Shown here: one piece after another, positions 1 to 11,953 of the stretch | How the letters are laid out: each line of letters opens with the position of its first letter | Numbering within the stretch: position 1 is the first letter of the stretch | Assembly: GCA_014529385.2 (NCBI GenBank) | Contig: CM043966.1 | Location: 141,718,211-141,782,210, forward strand | Length of the DNA: 64,000 bases | Direction: 5' to 3' | Origin: Adiantum capillus-veneris | Taxonomy: Eukaryota > Streptophyta > Polypodiopsida > Polypodiales > Pteridaceae | Translations under genes and position numbers: made by a program | The notes under the pieces: generated by a model | Told to the model about the DNA's origin: nothing | The model's input: the letters and a program-made list of their open reading frames with translations, nothing else | Database searches by the model: none

Positions 1-457
1 TTCAATTTCGTAAATGAAATTGGCTTCCTTTACTTTTTCAATCTCTTCTTTTATCTTCCTGGTAAATGTTTCGTTATACGTGTATGGTCTCTGTCTACTT
101 GGTTTTGCATCATCTCTCATGGGTATGGTATGTTGACAAATTTTTGGATCAACACCCTTGAGATCCTTGTAAGACCAAGCTTAGCAAAAGCTTTTCTTCT
201 TCGTCTGTTAGGTCATTCGCAATGTAAGCAGGTCTAGGCTCTTCTCCTGGTTCAGCCAAGTCTATTCTTTTAGCGTTTTCAAGTCCTTCGTAAGATTCGC
301 CCTGTTTTCGTAGTTCCCTAATATGTTGTTCAACTATAATTTTCCAATCTTGGAGAGTATACTTTTTGTAATGGGATGGAACATGCATTACATCCTTACC
401 ATCCTCTTTCGTGGTTTCCATTTCAGTTGTATATATCTCCTTTAGAGCTTTTTTCAA
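1..457 (-). pseudogene. RE1 pol: linker and start of reverse transcriptase
   Basis: Minus-strand reading gives an acidic linker (149-457) followed, after a frame change near 150-180, by a WSYKDLKG segment and a stretch resembling the N-terminal edge of gypsy reverse transcriptase, ending with an FIYEIE-type motif at the window edge. In plant Tat/Athila elements this linker joins protease to reverse transcriptase. The frame change means one protein cannot be made from this copy. The palm domain is outside the window. Confidence 0.7.
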
Positions 458-949
458 CTCTTGATATTTTTTTTTCGCTCGACTCTAGTCATGAGTGGTT
501 TCTTATCCTGTGATTTTTCTTGAGTACCCTCCCTTGTTTTTCTCGATGTCTGAGACATTTCTGAGTTTTTGTTTGAAGGATATCTGCCAGTTATTTTGTC
601 CTTGACGCAATCATTAGTATCTATCTGCATTAGGAATTGTGTTTTACTGGAGACTGATGGCATAGGTCATGTTTTCACAATTTTGGTGTCTCTCTTTCGT
701 CTATACCATTTTTGTCTTCTTAATTTATGGTTTGGAAAGTCAAAAAACTTTTCATCCCCTTCTTTTAAGAGTGACTTAGATCTCGTATTCTCTTTTTCTG
801 ACCCCAAATCTTGTGAGGAGCTGAGTGTTCATCTAACTCATCAGTTCCATCGTAATAGAGGTCTGAAAAGACCTATTGAGCTTTCATTAAGTCCTTGGGT
901 TCCTCATCTTCGTTTTCAATGTTGAGGATTTAAATCATTTGGATAGGAA

Positions 950-1739
950 TTATGTCGTAGTCATCCTCATTGCAAAATTGAGTAGAATAGACGTATTCAC
1001 ACATACATTCATTGTCGCTAAAATTTGAATCCACTCGAATGGCTCAAATAAACGCTCTGGAAAGGGTTCAGGTATGTAGGCTTTGTCTGTGCAGTCCCTT
1101 TCTAGGATACATTCTTCTCGTCTTAAGCTTTCGTTTTTTGAAGCTCCACACATCCAAATAGGAGTGTCTTTGTTTAACCAGGATGGGAGTTTAATTTCAG
1201 CCAAAGAGACTGAATCAAACTTTTGGATGGGTGTTTTCAAGACATCTTTATAAGTGTGATCTTTTAGATTGACTCTTGTTATAGATCCCACTTGCTTCAA
1301 GTACAGACAATCTTGGATAAGCTGTACATGTCGCATGAAAGGTCTTCCCAATATGATTTCAAGTTGAGTTTTTTCCCAAAGTCTACTATGGAAAACGTGT
1401 GTTGATAATCAATCCACAGGAATTGACTATTACTTTTTCAAGCAGCCCTAATGGCCTCTCAATGTGTCTGTCAGCCAACTGCAATTTCATTCGAGTTTGT
1501 CTAATGGCTGGCTATCCCCAGGATTCACATATTGCTTTTGTGGCTATGGCTATGCCAGCTCCACTATCCAGTATTGCCATGGTTTCAATGTCATTAAATT
1601 TCACTAGGAGGGTGGTGTTTCCTTTTTTCCCTTTATAATATTCTCCGACTTTGTTCATAGGAACTGATCGAATCTCTTTGTTTTCCATTTCCTTTTTCAA
1701 TTTTCCAAAATTCTTTGAGATTAACCTCATTATCCCCAC
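950..1739 (-). pseudogene. RE1 aspartic protease region of pol
   Basis: The ORF from 1739 to 1512 carries a retropepsin active site, LDSGAG, with the catalytic Asp codon at 1566-1568. A stop follows shortly after at about 1512. A second ORF (1351-950) continues with the GRPFM segment that normally closes the protease domain, then the spacer leading to reverse transcriptase. Retropepsins act as dimers cutting Gag-Pol. The active site is intact but the domain is split by stops, so this is a relic. Confidence 0.7.
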
Positions 1740-1754
1740 TTTCTCTAGGGTTTT

Positions 1755-3300
1755 TTATAAATCATTCCATAAGTATTGTCTGAGTTTTAATAGTTCTCCC
1801 AAGGTAAGAGTGCATTGGATGGGTGTAGACATGATTGAATGAACGTTGTCTACTTCTAGGGTCTGTTCAACTGTTTTTACTTGAGTGGTCTTGCACACGA
1901 TGGATTCATCTTCATTATCTCCTAAGTAAGAAGGTAATGTTTTTAATATCAATGGTTTTGACATTCCTGAAGCTTCCGATCCGCAATCCCCGTACAAGGA
2001 TTGTACATCCATGTTCATATTAGAAGGTAGGTTATCCAACGAGACTTCTTCTATAGGAGCTGACTTTAGAGTTAGGCTCCCATCATTGATCTCTCTCACT
2101 TTTTTTCATAAGTGTCATGGCCAGTCTTCCTCTACGAATGGAATTTCATCTAAGGCATCTTCGCTATCCGGCAGTATAAGCCAGATGGTTCATTTGTTTC
2201 AAGGTGGGGTTCTGTCACCACATCGGATATTGCTTTCGTTTCTTCTACCGCAAGCTCTTCAGGTTTTGCAATACTTTCAAGCTTGGGTTTTTGTTTTTCC
2301 AGTATTTCTTGCGTGATTCTTACCAAATTTTGATAAGCTTTCAGCTTAGCTGCTTCCATGTTTGGAGATGGATAGTTTTTCCACTTGTTTTCCATGTTTC
2401 GGCCTGCTTTAAGTCCTACTTGGTAGGCTTCCAAGGCGGCATTAATAGGCTCAAAAATTTTATCGACCAGAATGGATCCTCCAAATTTCATGGTTGTTTC
2501 CTTGAATTCACTGCCAGTTTCTTTGAACTTATCCTGGACTAGCTTCTTTGCTTTCTCTTCGTTTTCAACCCGTTGTTTTTTGTTTTCTCATCTCATATCT
2601 TTTGCTTCTGCTCCTTTTGATTCTTTGAGAAGAAACTTTCGTATTCTCCGAGTCATCAGAGGAGTTGTGTTTTCTTTTCCTGGGCTCTAATGATTACCTT
2701 GATTGGAACAATCGGTTCACTCTCTGATGAGCTACTAGGCATCACTTGGACTATATTTACTACGGTTTTACCCTTGTTTAAAGGATTTTTAGGACAATCT
2801 TCCAGAAAGTGTCCTCCCTTTTTGCAACATTGTATGCAATAGGCTTCAATTGGTTTGAGGTTTTTGTCAGGCTCTGGACATTCATTTTTCCAATGGTCGT
2901 CAACACCACAGTTATGACAGTTTCCTGTTCTAAGCTTCATCATGGGTCTCCCCATGGAAGGTTTGACACCTTGATTAGCTACATAATATATTGGTGCTAG
3001 CTCTGGTGCTGCATAAGTCACGATTTCTTCCATTGGTGGTGGATGTGGATTATACCAATCTCCCTCTACCTTTACCATAGATGGACTAGGCTATGCATAG
3101 GGTGTAACAGGTACTAATGCTTGTTCATCTATGACTCCTTCAGAGTGCATGTACTTTACAAGCACTGCATTATGTCCTGGATACGGAGGTTGTTGTCCCA
3201 ACACAGGTTGAGGTCTTTCCATACCCATTGTTGGTCTTTGAGCTTGGGCCATATTAGGCTCATATCTGTACATGGGTTGTCCTTGTGGCCTCATGGGCAC
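1755..3300 (-). pseudogene. RE1 gag C-terminal part with two zinc knuckles
   Basis: Three minus-strand ORFs (3300-3091, 3078-2656, 2491-2150) and a spacer ORF (2099-1755) lie between gag core and protease. The 3078-2656 ORF has a CX2CX4HX4C knuckle at residues 54-67 and a second Cys/His cluster at residues 81-95 in which the spacing before His is five residues instead of four. Such knuckles bind the element's RNA during packaging. The N-terminal ORF is Pro/Gln/Met-rich. Frames change between the ORFs, so the region is decayed. Confidence 0.65.
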
Positions 3301-3790
3301 GTACTGAACATTCCCATCATACTTTGGTCTGAAGTAGCACTCGTGGGTCTCATGGTTGGTCCATTTACCCTTAATTGCACACCATTGTTGTGGCTTAATT
3401 GGTTGTCCCTGTGGAGGTATCTATCTTGGTCCTCTCATAGGTGCTTTTTGCATGTTGTTCATCATGTCGTTCATCCTTTTTAGTATATCTTCTATGGCTG
3501 AGAGTGGTGCCGCAGCAGCCGTTCCCACTTGTGCTGGTTTTGTGGATGGTGTCTTCTCGGTTTGGTTATCCTTAGGGACATCTTCTTCATCCTAAGTCAA
3601 TAGCATCAGACACACACACTTCTAGGGTTGTATGCTTTTTACTATAGAGTATAGCATGAAGTTCTTTGTTTAACAGTCCCTCCAGAAATAAAGATACAAG
3701 TCGTTCTTCTGTAGGTATCTCCATCTCTGGGCATCTGGCAATGTATTGTTTCATTCGAGTTGCACGATCCCTAACAGACTCACCATGTTT

Positions 3791-4450
3791 CTACTTAAAG
3801 CTATAGATTTGAGCTACTTTATTATGTTTGATCCCCAGTTTGGAACAAGCAGCTACAAATCCTTGAGCTAATGTGTTCAAGTCCATGATTGACCTTGGTG
3901 GAATGTTTTGGAACCATGTCAATGCTTTACCTTCTAATGTCATTCCAAACCCCTCGAATTGAGTATGTAAATCGAATACATGCTCTGCTCTTAGCACTTG
4001 CTTAAAGCTTGCTAAGTGGTCGTATGGATCCCCTGATCCGCTGTATTTTCTGACCCATTTCTGAAAATCGGCTGGTCTGACGCGTCTGTTTGGTTCAACT
4101 CCAGGTCTTCTGGGAGTTGGTCCTGTTTCAAGTCCTTCAAACCAGTCTATTGGAAATAGTGACTCGTGTAGCCCTGGACTGGCCTTAGTGTCACCCGATT
4201 TTCTACGTGAGGTGGTTTCTGGTTTCTTCACATTACTCTCAGGTGATCTCTCACGGTGTTCATCTCTTGGAATTGTTTCTGGTCCTTGCCCCAATATCCA
4301 ATCCTGTATGGAATACCCTTGGTATTTGGTTTGTTCTACCTCCTCAACAATCATCATAACAAAGTTGTTGTTATAACAATCCCTAAATAGATAGGTTGGT
4401 AGGTCTATTGATCCTTTATCTTTGATCTTGAAGATATAAATGATCTTCAT
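3791..4450 (-). pseudogene. RE1 gag core (retrotransposon capsid-like)
   Basis: A 219-residue open stretch has the signature of the plant retrotransposon gag core: a YSGSGDPYDHL motif near residue 135, then a helix-rich segment containing LEGKALTWF, and 'ARLG'-like ends around residue 200. It would form the capsid of virus-like particles. The ORF ends in a stop near the usual R-x-E-SL capsid end; the preceding 200 residues are charged and probably matrix-like. Frames to the N-terminal ORF and to the knuckle ORF are broken. Confidence 0.75.
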
Positions 4451-4699
4451 GACTGTTAATTGTCCTGGTTTGGCATGAGAAGTCCACAGAAGATCTTTTA
4501 TGTTTCTATCTTCCCACCGATCCTAGGATTATCCGTACTAAGCCGTTTCAAAGGCTTCAAGTCTACTTGATTGTATCCCTCGAATTCTAAAGTTGGTGGT
4601 CCTTCTTTTGCTGACATATTTGGGATTATGGTGTTTACTTCTAACCTCCATTTTGTCTATCACGTCAGGGTTTTCGACTTGTAAATATTGAGTTCTGTT

Positions 4700-5053
4700 T
4701 CAATCCATGTACATTTTTCCTTGTTTGTTTGCCCTAACCTCTTCATCGAACTCAATACCATGGTCATCAATGCGAATAGCATACTCCTCGTTAGGGTCCA
4801 AGTAAACCTGGGCTCCATGACGATTAGTCTTGTAAAAAGATAGTATATGCTTATAGCGCACTGTCGTTCCGGTTTCCGAGTGAGTCGAGTAAGAAGACAT
4901 TTCGGATGTTGAATTTGAAAAAGTGTCTGAGACTTCTTCAGAAATTGTGTGCAAGGAATTGCCTTGATTCACACATTCTTCGGTAGATACTCTACCGGAG
5001 GTTTCTCCAAGTATGCCCTGATTTCCTAGTACACGACCAGATCTAAGGTTCAT
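4700..5053 (-). pseudogene. RE1 gag N-terminus
   Basis: This 117-residue ORF starts MNLRSGRV, a basic start common to plant gypsy gag proteins, and runs into a Ser/Thr-rich acidic stretch. The start is taken as the true gag start because the 5' leader and primer site lie directly upstream and it is the first long reading frame after them. It ends about 250 bases before the gag core ORF; the intervening segment has stops. Confidence 0.55.
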
Positions 5054-5174
5054 ATAGACTTATGAAGCCCTAGATAGAGTACTCACCTTTGGATTGACTT
5101 GTCGTCAATTTCCACCTGATTCAATTGCAACTTTCTGTCAAGCCACTGATTCCTCGTCTGTAACCTGATTCCTG

Positions 5175-6060
5175 TACAAATTTGATCAAGTTAGCTATTC
5201 TTCTATAAGACAGTAGAGTTTTTGTTATTCTCGTGATTGATCTCTGTGTATCACTTCAAATCAAGCTATGAGAGTCAAAATTTGACTTTCAAATTCGACT
5301 TTAGCAAAAAATCAAAGGTCTAATCTGCAACCTGTAAACTGAGTGTACATGTATCAATTTGGATCTAGTTGAACCCAAAATTGCCCTGTGGCTTTATATT
5401 ATGTTGGTCTATCATTGTATAAGTTCAAAAGTCAAAAATGATGTCTCTGGATAGCAGAAGTAAATAATCGCGATTATTTACTTTTGTCAGTTTTTTACAC
5501 TTTTTTTATTGGTTTGGCAAGTATACAACTTGTTAGAGTCCCTGGACAAGTTTCATCAAGTTTGGACGATTTTTGGTCAAATGGTCATCAATTATCTGTC
5601 CGCAGACTAACTTTGCAATTTTAGTCACAATTTTCAATCCAATGATCCAAATCTTACCAAATTTGGTTTGTGGACTTATTACAACATGGTAAAACTAGTG
5701 GTATGCTGACTTGGTCAAAAAAGTTGAAAAATAGGGCAGATGTAAATAATCACGATTATTTACTTCTGACAAATTTCTGCAAAGGTTTGGTCAACTGAGC
5801 ATGTACACATGTTTATCACATCAATATAAGCCTATGAATCAAATTTCAACAAGTGTGGATAAATTTTTCCCTAATTTATACTCAAGATTCAAAAAGTTAG
5901 TACAAACTTTAGATTTTACCCAGTTTTTTGCCAGTTTAGTGATCCAAATCTCTTGGGCCTTTACAAAACTTGTTTGTACACATGCAATGAGTTATATGAA
6001 CCTTGGCCAATTTAGAGCAGAAAGTGAATAACCACGAGTATTAACTTTAGGCTTAAAATG
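5175..6060 (-). repeat. Diverged leader repeats with a 26-bp palindrome, RE1
   Basis: The untranslated leader between LTR and gag contains a perfect 26-bp palindrome at 5458-5483, centred on TCGCGA and flanked by AAGTAAATAA. Degenerate copies lie at 5740-5765 and 6025-6050, a spacing of about 284 bases. The sequence between copies is only weakly similar (for example TGATCCAAATCT recurs), which suggests an old tandem duplication in which the palindrome was kept best. Confidence 0.6.
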
Positions 6061-6720
6061 AGCACTTTTTTGTAATTTTTTCAATGACAGTTTTTATATG
6101 AGCTATTTTAAGCCTATGAATCAAGTCAAAAATTAATTTGGCCTAAAATATCAAGAAAAAGTAAATAATCTGAGTTTTGACCAACTCTTGAAAGTTTTAC
6201 CTCAAAGTGTCTATGAGCTTACCAACTGGTTCAGACAACTCTTAGGCTTACTCTCCAGTCAGATTGAGTGGATTCGAGTCTTTTTGAGCTATTTCTAGCC
6301 GTAGACCTAAAATTCTACAACTTCCAATAACAACTCACACTTGATTCTTTCAGAGAGCGCAATGTTCTGAAATCCACCTCAGATCCTACTTACCCTACTC
6401 CTAGAGTCTCATGCAATGGGGTTGTGGAAAGTGTCCACAAACACTCGTTTTCTTGTGTTTTTTTTATGTTTTTCAGAGCCTTGATCTTAATACTTGTCTC
6501 TTCTACCAATCATTCTCCAAATCCTAATCTAAATCTACAGTCCTACAGTCCTAAAGATACTCAGCAAGTACAATTACTTCCAAGCTACCTCTACACAGCA
6601 AAAGACGACAATCTTAAGCTATGCGGTTTCTAAAAAGAAAGTTTTAAACTCTAGGTAAACCTAGAGGAAGTTAAAGGACAACTACACAAGACGCTCGTGT
6701 TTTTTCCTAGTTTAGATCTC

Positions 6721-6743
6721 TTCGATCCCCGGCAATGGTGCCA
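6721..6743 (-). other. RE1 primer-binding site (tRNA-Asp)
   Basis: Read on the minus strand, the 23 bases begin TGGCACCATTGCCGGGGATC, which is complementary to the 3' end of plant tRNA-Asp apart from two bases. It lies two bases inside the LTR edge, the usual place for priming of minus-strand DNA. Confidence 0.75.
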
Positions 6744-6745
6744 AA

Positions 6746-7522
6746 TGTGGGGACGCATGTCTAACCTCACCGTCCTATTTTATTGCAGTATTAGCGAGAA
6801 CCACAATTAATTTGTCAAACCATGGGACGAAGTTGACTCGACTAGTGCATAGAGGCTACAAGAGGTTGTCAATCTCTCGAAAAACAACTAACAACTCGCA
6901 TCTAACTCAAGCTACACTCAAGTGACTGAAATCACCAAAAGCCAATCACTCATTGGCAAGCAAATCACATTCCTTACAGCATCAAATGACATCCAAATGT
7001 AACAAAACTTCTAGGATAAATTTATAAGACCTAAGCACACATGCTTATGGTCTCAAACCCCACTTTAGGTCAAGTTCCAACATAGCGATTATTAACAGCA
7101 ATGGATTTTTGACCTAGTCGTTTTTGACCCAGAATGCATCTAAATGCTTAGCAATGATGCCCCAATACCCCGCATATGCTTAGTTTTCCATTTAGAAGTA
7201 TAAATTCCGAGTTATGATGAAATTAGGCACGGGTCGGCGATGCCAAAAGCTACGAAATACTGTGAACTGCTTACGTCAATGCGTAGAGCTCTTACCCGCG
7301 GTTGCAATGCAACAAACACAATTGCAATGTGACAACCAGGGAGGGAGTAGGAAGCGCAAGAAGGAGAGAAGTGAGCGCCGTTAGCTCACACTGTGTATTT
7401 CTTATCCAAAAACTTATTAAAAACTTACAAAAATTGGCTTTTATACCTTAGCCAAGGTTTTTGGGTGGTCAAAACTAATAATCTGGAGTTCTACCAAAGC
7501 TGGGAAATGACTGGCTGATACA
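6746..7522 (-). repeat. RE1 5' LTR
   Basis: Bounded on the primer-site side by the TG/CA edge at 6746 (two bases from the primer site). The outer edge is set at the CA at 7521-7522, because RE2 coding sequence follows a few bases later; a second possible edge is at about 7547. A TATAAAAG box on the minus strand (about 7438-7445) gives the likely promoter. There is no second LTR in the window to align, so the outer edge is an inference. Confidence 0.6.
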
Positions 7523-7547
7523 ATCTGGAAGCTTGTAGCCCCGGCTC

Positions 7548-8500
7548 ATGAAGAAAAAGGCGAGAAAGAGGTCACCCTCTTCTCCATCCTCCTCATCCTC
7601 TTCCTCTTCTGAAGAAAGTGATGGTGCAGCTCTCAAACCACCCAAGAGAAGAGGCCATAGGAAATCCTATGCCACTTGGAAAAGGTTGTCCAAGCTCAAA
7701 AAGTTCAAAGAGGGAGGAAAGAACATCTCTTTCCTTACCTACAATGGCACCATTGGCGCTACGGAAAAAGTCTTGGCCTTTATCCAACAATTCGATGCAG
7801 CATTTGGAGATGACGGCTTCACGGAGTCCTCTAAGCTACATCATGTAGCTATGAATTTTGGAATGCCCGCCACACAATGGTGATCTAGCCTATGAGCAAA
7901 TGGTGAAGCTCCACAAACATGGAAAGCTTTAAGAGCTTCCACCATGAAGCAGTCTTTGGCTATCGATGTCAAAGACAAAGTACTCACCAAATAGCAAAGC
8001 TTGAAGCTCTTCCCCATGAAACTATTCACAAATATGTAGACAAGTTTTGGAATTTACATCTCAAAGCCACTATCTACAAAAAGATGGATTTTGGAGAGCA
8101 AAAACAATAATTTTGTGCGGATTTATCTGAGGATACGACGGAGTATGCTAACTCCCAAAGGCCTGACACCATATCTGCGGCCCCATACACCATCCCATGG
8201 TGGCTTCAAGAATCAACTTCCAACAAGGGGCTAAGAGACATCTTAAGCCCATGGAAAACAAGGACCGTAGTGAGCCTAAGGGGAATGAAAACGTCCAAAA
8301 AGTCTCCCAAAGGCAACTCCAACAACAAGAAAGCCAAGGAGAAGGGAGTTTATAAAGGCAAAAATAAACTCTCTCCTGAAGAGCTAGAGCGTTATCAAAA
8401 GGATAACCGTTGTTTCAAGTGCGGGGAGCAAGGGCATGCCTATCGTGCTTGCCCCCACAAGAATACACATAACGAGCCTCCTAGAGCAACCTTGGTCAAA
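7548..8500 (+). pseudogene. RE2 gag with zinc knuckle
   Basis: The first ORF (7548-7883) has a Lys/Arg-rich start, a run of nine serines and then a capsid-like stretch with FIQQFDAAF, close to the RE8 gag. It stops at a TGA where the family has a second Trp (TGG). The frame then resumes in pieces (7919-8110, 8270 onward) to a zinc knuckle CFKCGEQGHAYRAC at about 8410-8451. Gag forms the particle and the knuckle binds RNA. Two or more stops and a frameshift break it. Confidence 0.7.
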
Positions 8501-9055
8501 ATTCAAGAAGAGGATGCTCATCACAAAGGATCTCCTCTATGTCATGCTTGGGGAAAGGTAAGAGAACATGATGCTTTCATTCTCTTTGACCCTGGTTCTA
8601 CTCACAATTTCATATCCACAAAATTCGCCACCAAGCTAGGCATCCAAGCCTATGAGATGGGAGATGTCCTACCTGCCAATGGTGCTTTCAAGGGACAAGA
8701 AGCCTTACTCACTCCCTTAATTGGTAAATTGAGGCTCCATGTCCAAAGCTATGTGGAAAAGGAGGATTTCTGCATCTCTCCTCTCAAACATAAGGTTGTA
8801 ATCCTAGGGGCACCATGGTTTGATTGCATGTCTACCAATGTTAAATTCCCTAAAAGACAAATCTATTTTAGGTACATGGAAAAAGATATGTATATAGATG
8901 CTAAGGAGTTGGGTAGCACCATACCCATTGTACATAAGCAAGCTTTCAATAAGTCAATAAAGAGCTCTATTTCCATGTACGTGATTTTTGTTAAAGATTC
9001 TCAAAATGAATCTAATGTTTTAGCAAAAGAAGATATAAGCAATCAAAAGGAATAA
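8500..9055 (+). pseudogene. RE2 aspartic protease
   Basis: In frame with the knuckle, the ORF 8270-9055 continues through a retropepsin-like domain with LFDPGSTHNFIS at about 8584-8620 and a later VILGAPWF segment. The family motif is D-[ST]-G; here it reads D-P-G, so the catalytic loop is altered by one codon. Otherwise the domain has normal length. The ORF ends just before the reverse transcriptase linker. Confidence 0.65.
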
Positions 9056-9960
9056 GAGTTATCCAATTTCCTCAAGGGATTCCAAGATGTTTTTCTCGTT
9101 GTGAGCTACCTCCCAAACAAGGCGATGACGACCATGCAATTGAACTTCTTCCAAGAATCTCACTGCCTAATAAACCTTCTTATCGAGTTTCTCAAGCTCA
9201 ACAAGAGAAGATTATGCGGCAAGTGCATGAGCTGGTTGAGAAAGGCATGGTTAGGCCTAGCTCATCTCCATTTTGTTCACCAATATTATTAGTGCAAAAG
9301 AAAGATGGCACATATCATATGTGCATCGACTATAGAGCACTAAATAGGATCACTATTATCAAGAATAAGTCTCCTATTCCATGAATAGAAGACCTATTTG
9401 ATAAGCTACAAGGGTCGACCTACTTCAGTAGGATTGACCTAAAAAGTAGCTACCATCAAATAAGGATAGTTGATCAAGACATTATAAAGACCGCATTTTG
9501 CACTACGTTTGGTCTTTACGAGTACATTGTCATGCCTTTTGGCTTGACCAATGCACCAGTCACATTTAACCGCCTGATGGAGAAGCTATTCAAGCCTCAC
9601 CAAAGCTTTACCGGAGTGCTCTTTGATGATATAATCATCTATTCTAATTCATTAGACGAACACAAGCAACACCTCCAGGTAATATTTCAAGTTTTATGAG
9701 AGAATAAACTTTATATTAATCGAAAGAAAAGTGAAGTTTTCTTACAAGAGATTCAGTATTTAGGTCACATTATCTCTCAAGATGCCATCCAAATGGATCC
9801 ATCAAAGTTAGAGGTAATAAAAGGATGGCCTAATCCAAGGAATCTACATGAACTAAGAAGCTTTATAGGTATGTGTGCATACTATAGACGCTTCATAGAA
9901 AAGTCTCACAAATCGTGGGACCTTTACATGACCTAACAAAAAAAATGTTAGGTATATATC
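9056..9960 (+). pseudogene. RE2 reverse transcriptase
   Basis: Joined across interruptions, the plus strand shows the reverse transcriptase blocks in order: [43 protein letters not shown] and the catalytic LFDDIIIYS box near 9620-9650. In-frame TGA stops lie at 9382-9384 and 9697-9699, and the frame is lost again near 9920. The enzyme would copy element RNA into DNA in the particle. All catalytic blocks are visible but no continuous protein is possible. Confidence 0.75.
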
Positions 9961-10058
9961 GTCCACCAAGGAAAACAATGCTTTTGAAAAGCTTAAAGAG
10001 AAACTTATCTCTCAACCTGTGCTTACACTATGGATCTCTCAAAGCCATTTGAGGTCCA

Positions 10059-11690
10059 ATGCGACCCTGTGGTGATTTCCTTGGAGCTGTTTTGCTTCGA
10101 GAAGCGCGTGCCATAGCCTTAAAAAGTCAAAGGCTCGATCATGTTGAGCAAGCTCTAGGTATATATGAGAAGGAACTCTTAGCAGTTCTACATGCTCTAG
10201 ACTCGTGGAAGCACTATTTATTGGGGTCTCCTTTTATTCTGCGAACGACGGATCACCAAAGCCTTCAGTACTTCATGACACAGACCAAGCTCTCCAACAA
10301 ACAAATGAGGTGGGCAAATTTCCTTTTGCAATTCCATTTTCATATTGCTCACATTGTTGGCAAGCATAATCAAATAGCCGATGCACTCTCAAGACGACCA
10401 AGAGTGAATGCGGTATCCATAGCAACTCACAATGATCTATCTTCTATGATAGATGAGTATGCTATCGATCATGATTTTAAAGATGTGATCTCAACCCTTG
10501 CACTAGGGAAGAAGGAAAAACCATTTCCCTTACAAGATGGTTATCTTCTCTATGGAAAAAGACTATGCGTTACTAACTCACTACGTGAGAAAGTAATGTA
10601 CGAATCCCATCCTCCTCCTTTTGCGGGGCATAGAGGGATTCAGTCTAGCCTAAAAGGGATAGAAACATACTTCTATTGGCCTGCCATGAAAGAAAACATA
10701 CAAGAGTATGTCTCAAAATGTGTGGTATGTCAAAAGATGAAGCTTGATAGAGGACAACAACCTTTGCCAATCCCTAATTCACCATGGGAGAGCATATCCA
10801 TGGACTTTATCTTTGGATTGCCCAAGTCTATCCATGAAAATACAGGAATATGGATGATAGTAGACAGGTTTAGCAAACAAGCACATTTCATATCTGTCAA
10901 AAAGACTATCAAGGCCATCAAATGGCAACCCTCTTTATATCACAAATCTTCAAGTACCATGGCTTGCCAATGTCCATAGTGTCGGATAGAGATCTTAGAA
11001 TGACCAATAAGTTTTGGAAGGGTCTCTTTGAGAATTTAGGTACAAGGCTAAACTTTTCTTTGGCCTAACATCCTCAAACAAATGGCCAAAGGGAAATAGA
11101 TAACCTAAAAATTCTTCATCTACTAAAAGCTTATGTCACAAAAGTAGATCAAAAGTCCCAATGGGAGAAGTACTTACCTTTAGTGGAGTATGCTTACAAT
11201 AACAATGTACGTGCTTCTACGGGAAAAGCACCTTTTGAGGTGATGGAGGGAAGATCAAAAAGTCCCGTGCTACTCAAGGTACATGGGAAGATCTTCACTC
11301 CATATGAATATAGTCGAGACCTGCAATAATATTTCCAAAAGATTAAGGATGCTATATCCATCTCTCAGCAAAGGGAAAAGGCTGCTACTTATAAGCACGA
11401 AAGAGTCCTAGCCTCCTTTAAACAAAATGATCGGGTCTTGATTAAGTTTCCCAAGGCTCGATTAAGGCACACGACGGGAAAGAATCCTACGGGACACCAA
11501 AAGTACTATGCTAAGTTAGCAAAAAGGTACTATGGTCCCTTTCAGATTCTTAGGCCAATCAATGAGATGGCCTATCAGCTCAAATTTCCCGACCATTGGC
11601 TCATACACAATGCTTTCCATGTAAGCCTACTAAAGCCTTACAAAGGAGAGCCACCGCAAGAACCAACCATTGAACAGATTGATTGTGGGA
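10059..11690 (+). pseudogene. RE2 RNase H and integrase
   Basis: ORF 10059-10979 holds the RNase H core (EKELLAVLHAL, TTDHQSLQYF, HNQIADALSRR) and the integrase HHCC zinc module (two His near HPPPFAGH, then CVVCQK), followed by the first integrase Asp in SMDFI. After a frameshift near 10915 the core continues with VSDRD and GQREIDN, so all three D, D, E residues are visible, with stops near 11067 and 11327. The last ORF (11438 on) carries the integrase tail ending LLKPYKGE. No chromodomain follows. Confidence 0.75.
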
Positions 11691-11953
11691 AGTGCAAAGT
11701 GCAAGAGCTCCATCTCCTTCTCCAAGCTAGTAGAGAAGTTGAGAGCCTTCACCAACACTCTTGGATATGGAATGCAAATCCAACCAAGAGCCATGCTTCA
11801 ATGATTAAGCTTGCCATCTTCTTCATCTTTGTTACTATGCTATTATGTATGCTGGCAAGAAGAGTGATGATAAGTGAGGAATTAATTCTTTCTCCTATGA
11901 AATGTTTCTTCCTCGTCTTCCCTACCCTCATTCCCCGCTAGCTCTCTCCATCT

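Larger units (their letters stand above)
1..7522 (-). mobile_element. RE1: Ty3/gypsy retrotransposon, Athila/Tat-like, 3' end outside window
   Basis: The minus strand reads, in order: 5' LTR (6746-7522), a primer-binding site matching tRNA-Asp, a long repeat-bearing leader, a gag start (5053), gag core, zinc knuckles, a retropepsin DSG motif and the first part of reverse transcriptase at the left edge. Order and the tRNA-Asp primer fit the Athila/Tat branch of plant Ty3/gypsy elements; the lineage name is an inference. The reading frame is broken many times between 457 and 5053, so the copy cannot make a full polyprotein. RNase H, integrase and the 3' LTR, if present, lie left of position 1. 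Confidence 0.85.
7523..11900 (+). mobile_element. RE2: Ty3/gypsy retrotransposon (chromovirus-like), 5' end displaced
   Basis: Plus-strand order is gag, zinc knuckle, protease, reverse transcriptase, RNase H, integrase. It lacks an LTR and primer site on its left because the RE1 LTR abuts its gag. The missing 5' part may lie left of the window if RE1 inserted into RE2. No 3' LTR or clear chromodomain was seen after the integrase end (about 11690). Gag and pol resemble RE6/RE8, so the element is placed near the chromoviruses. Several stops and frameshifts make it inactive. Confidence 0.8.
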
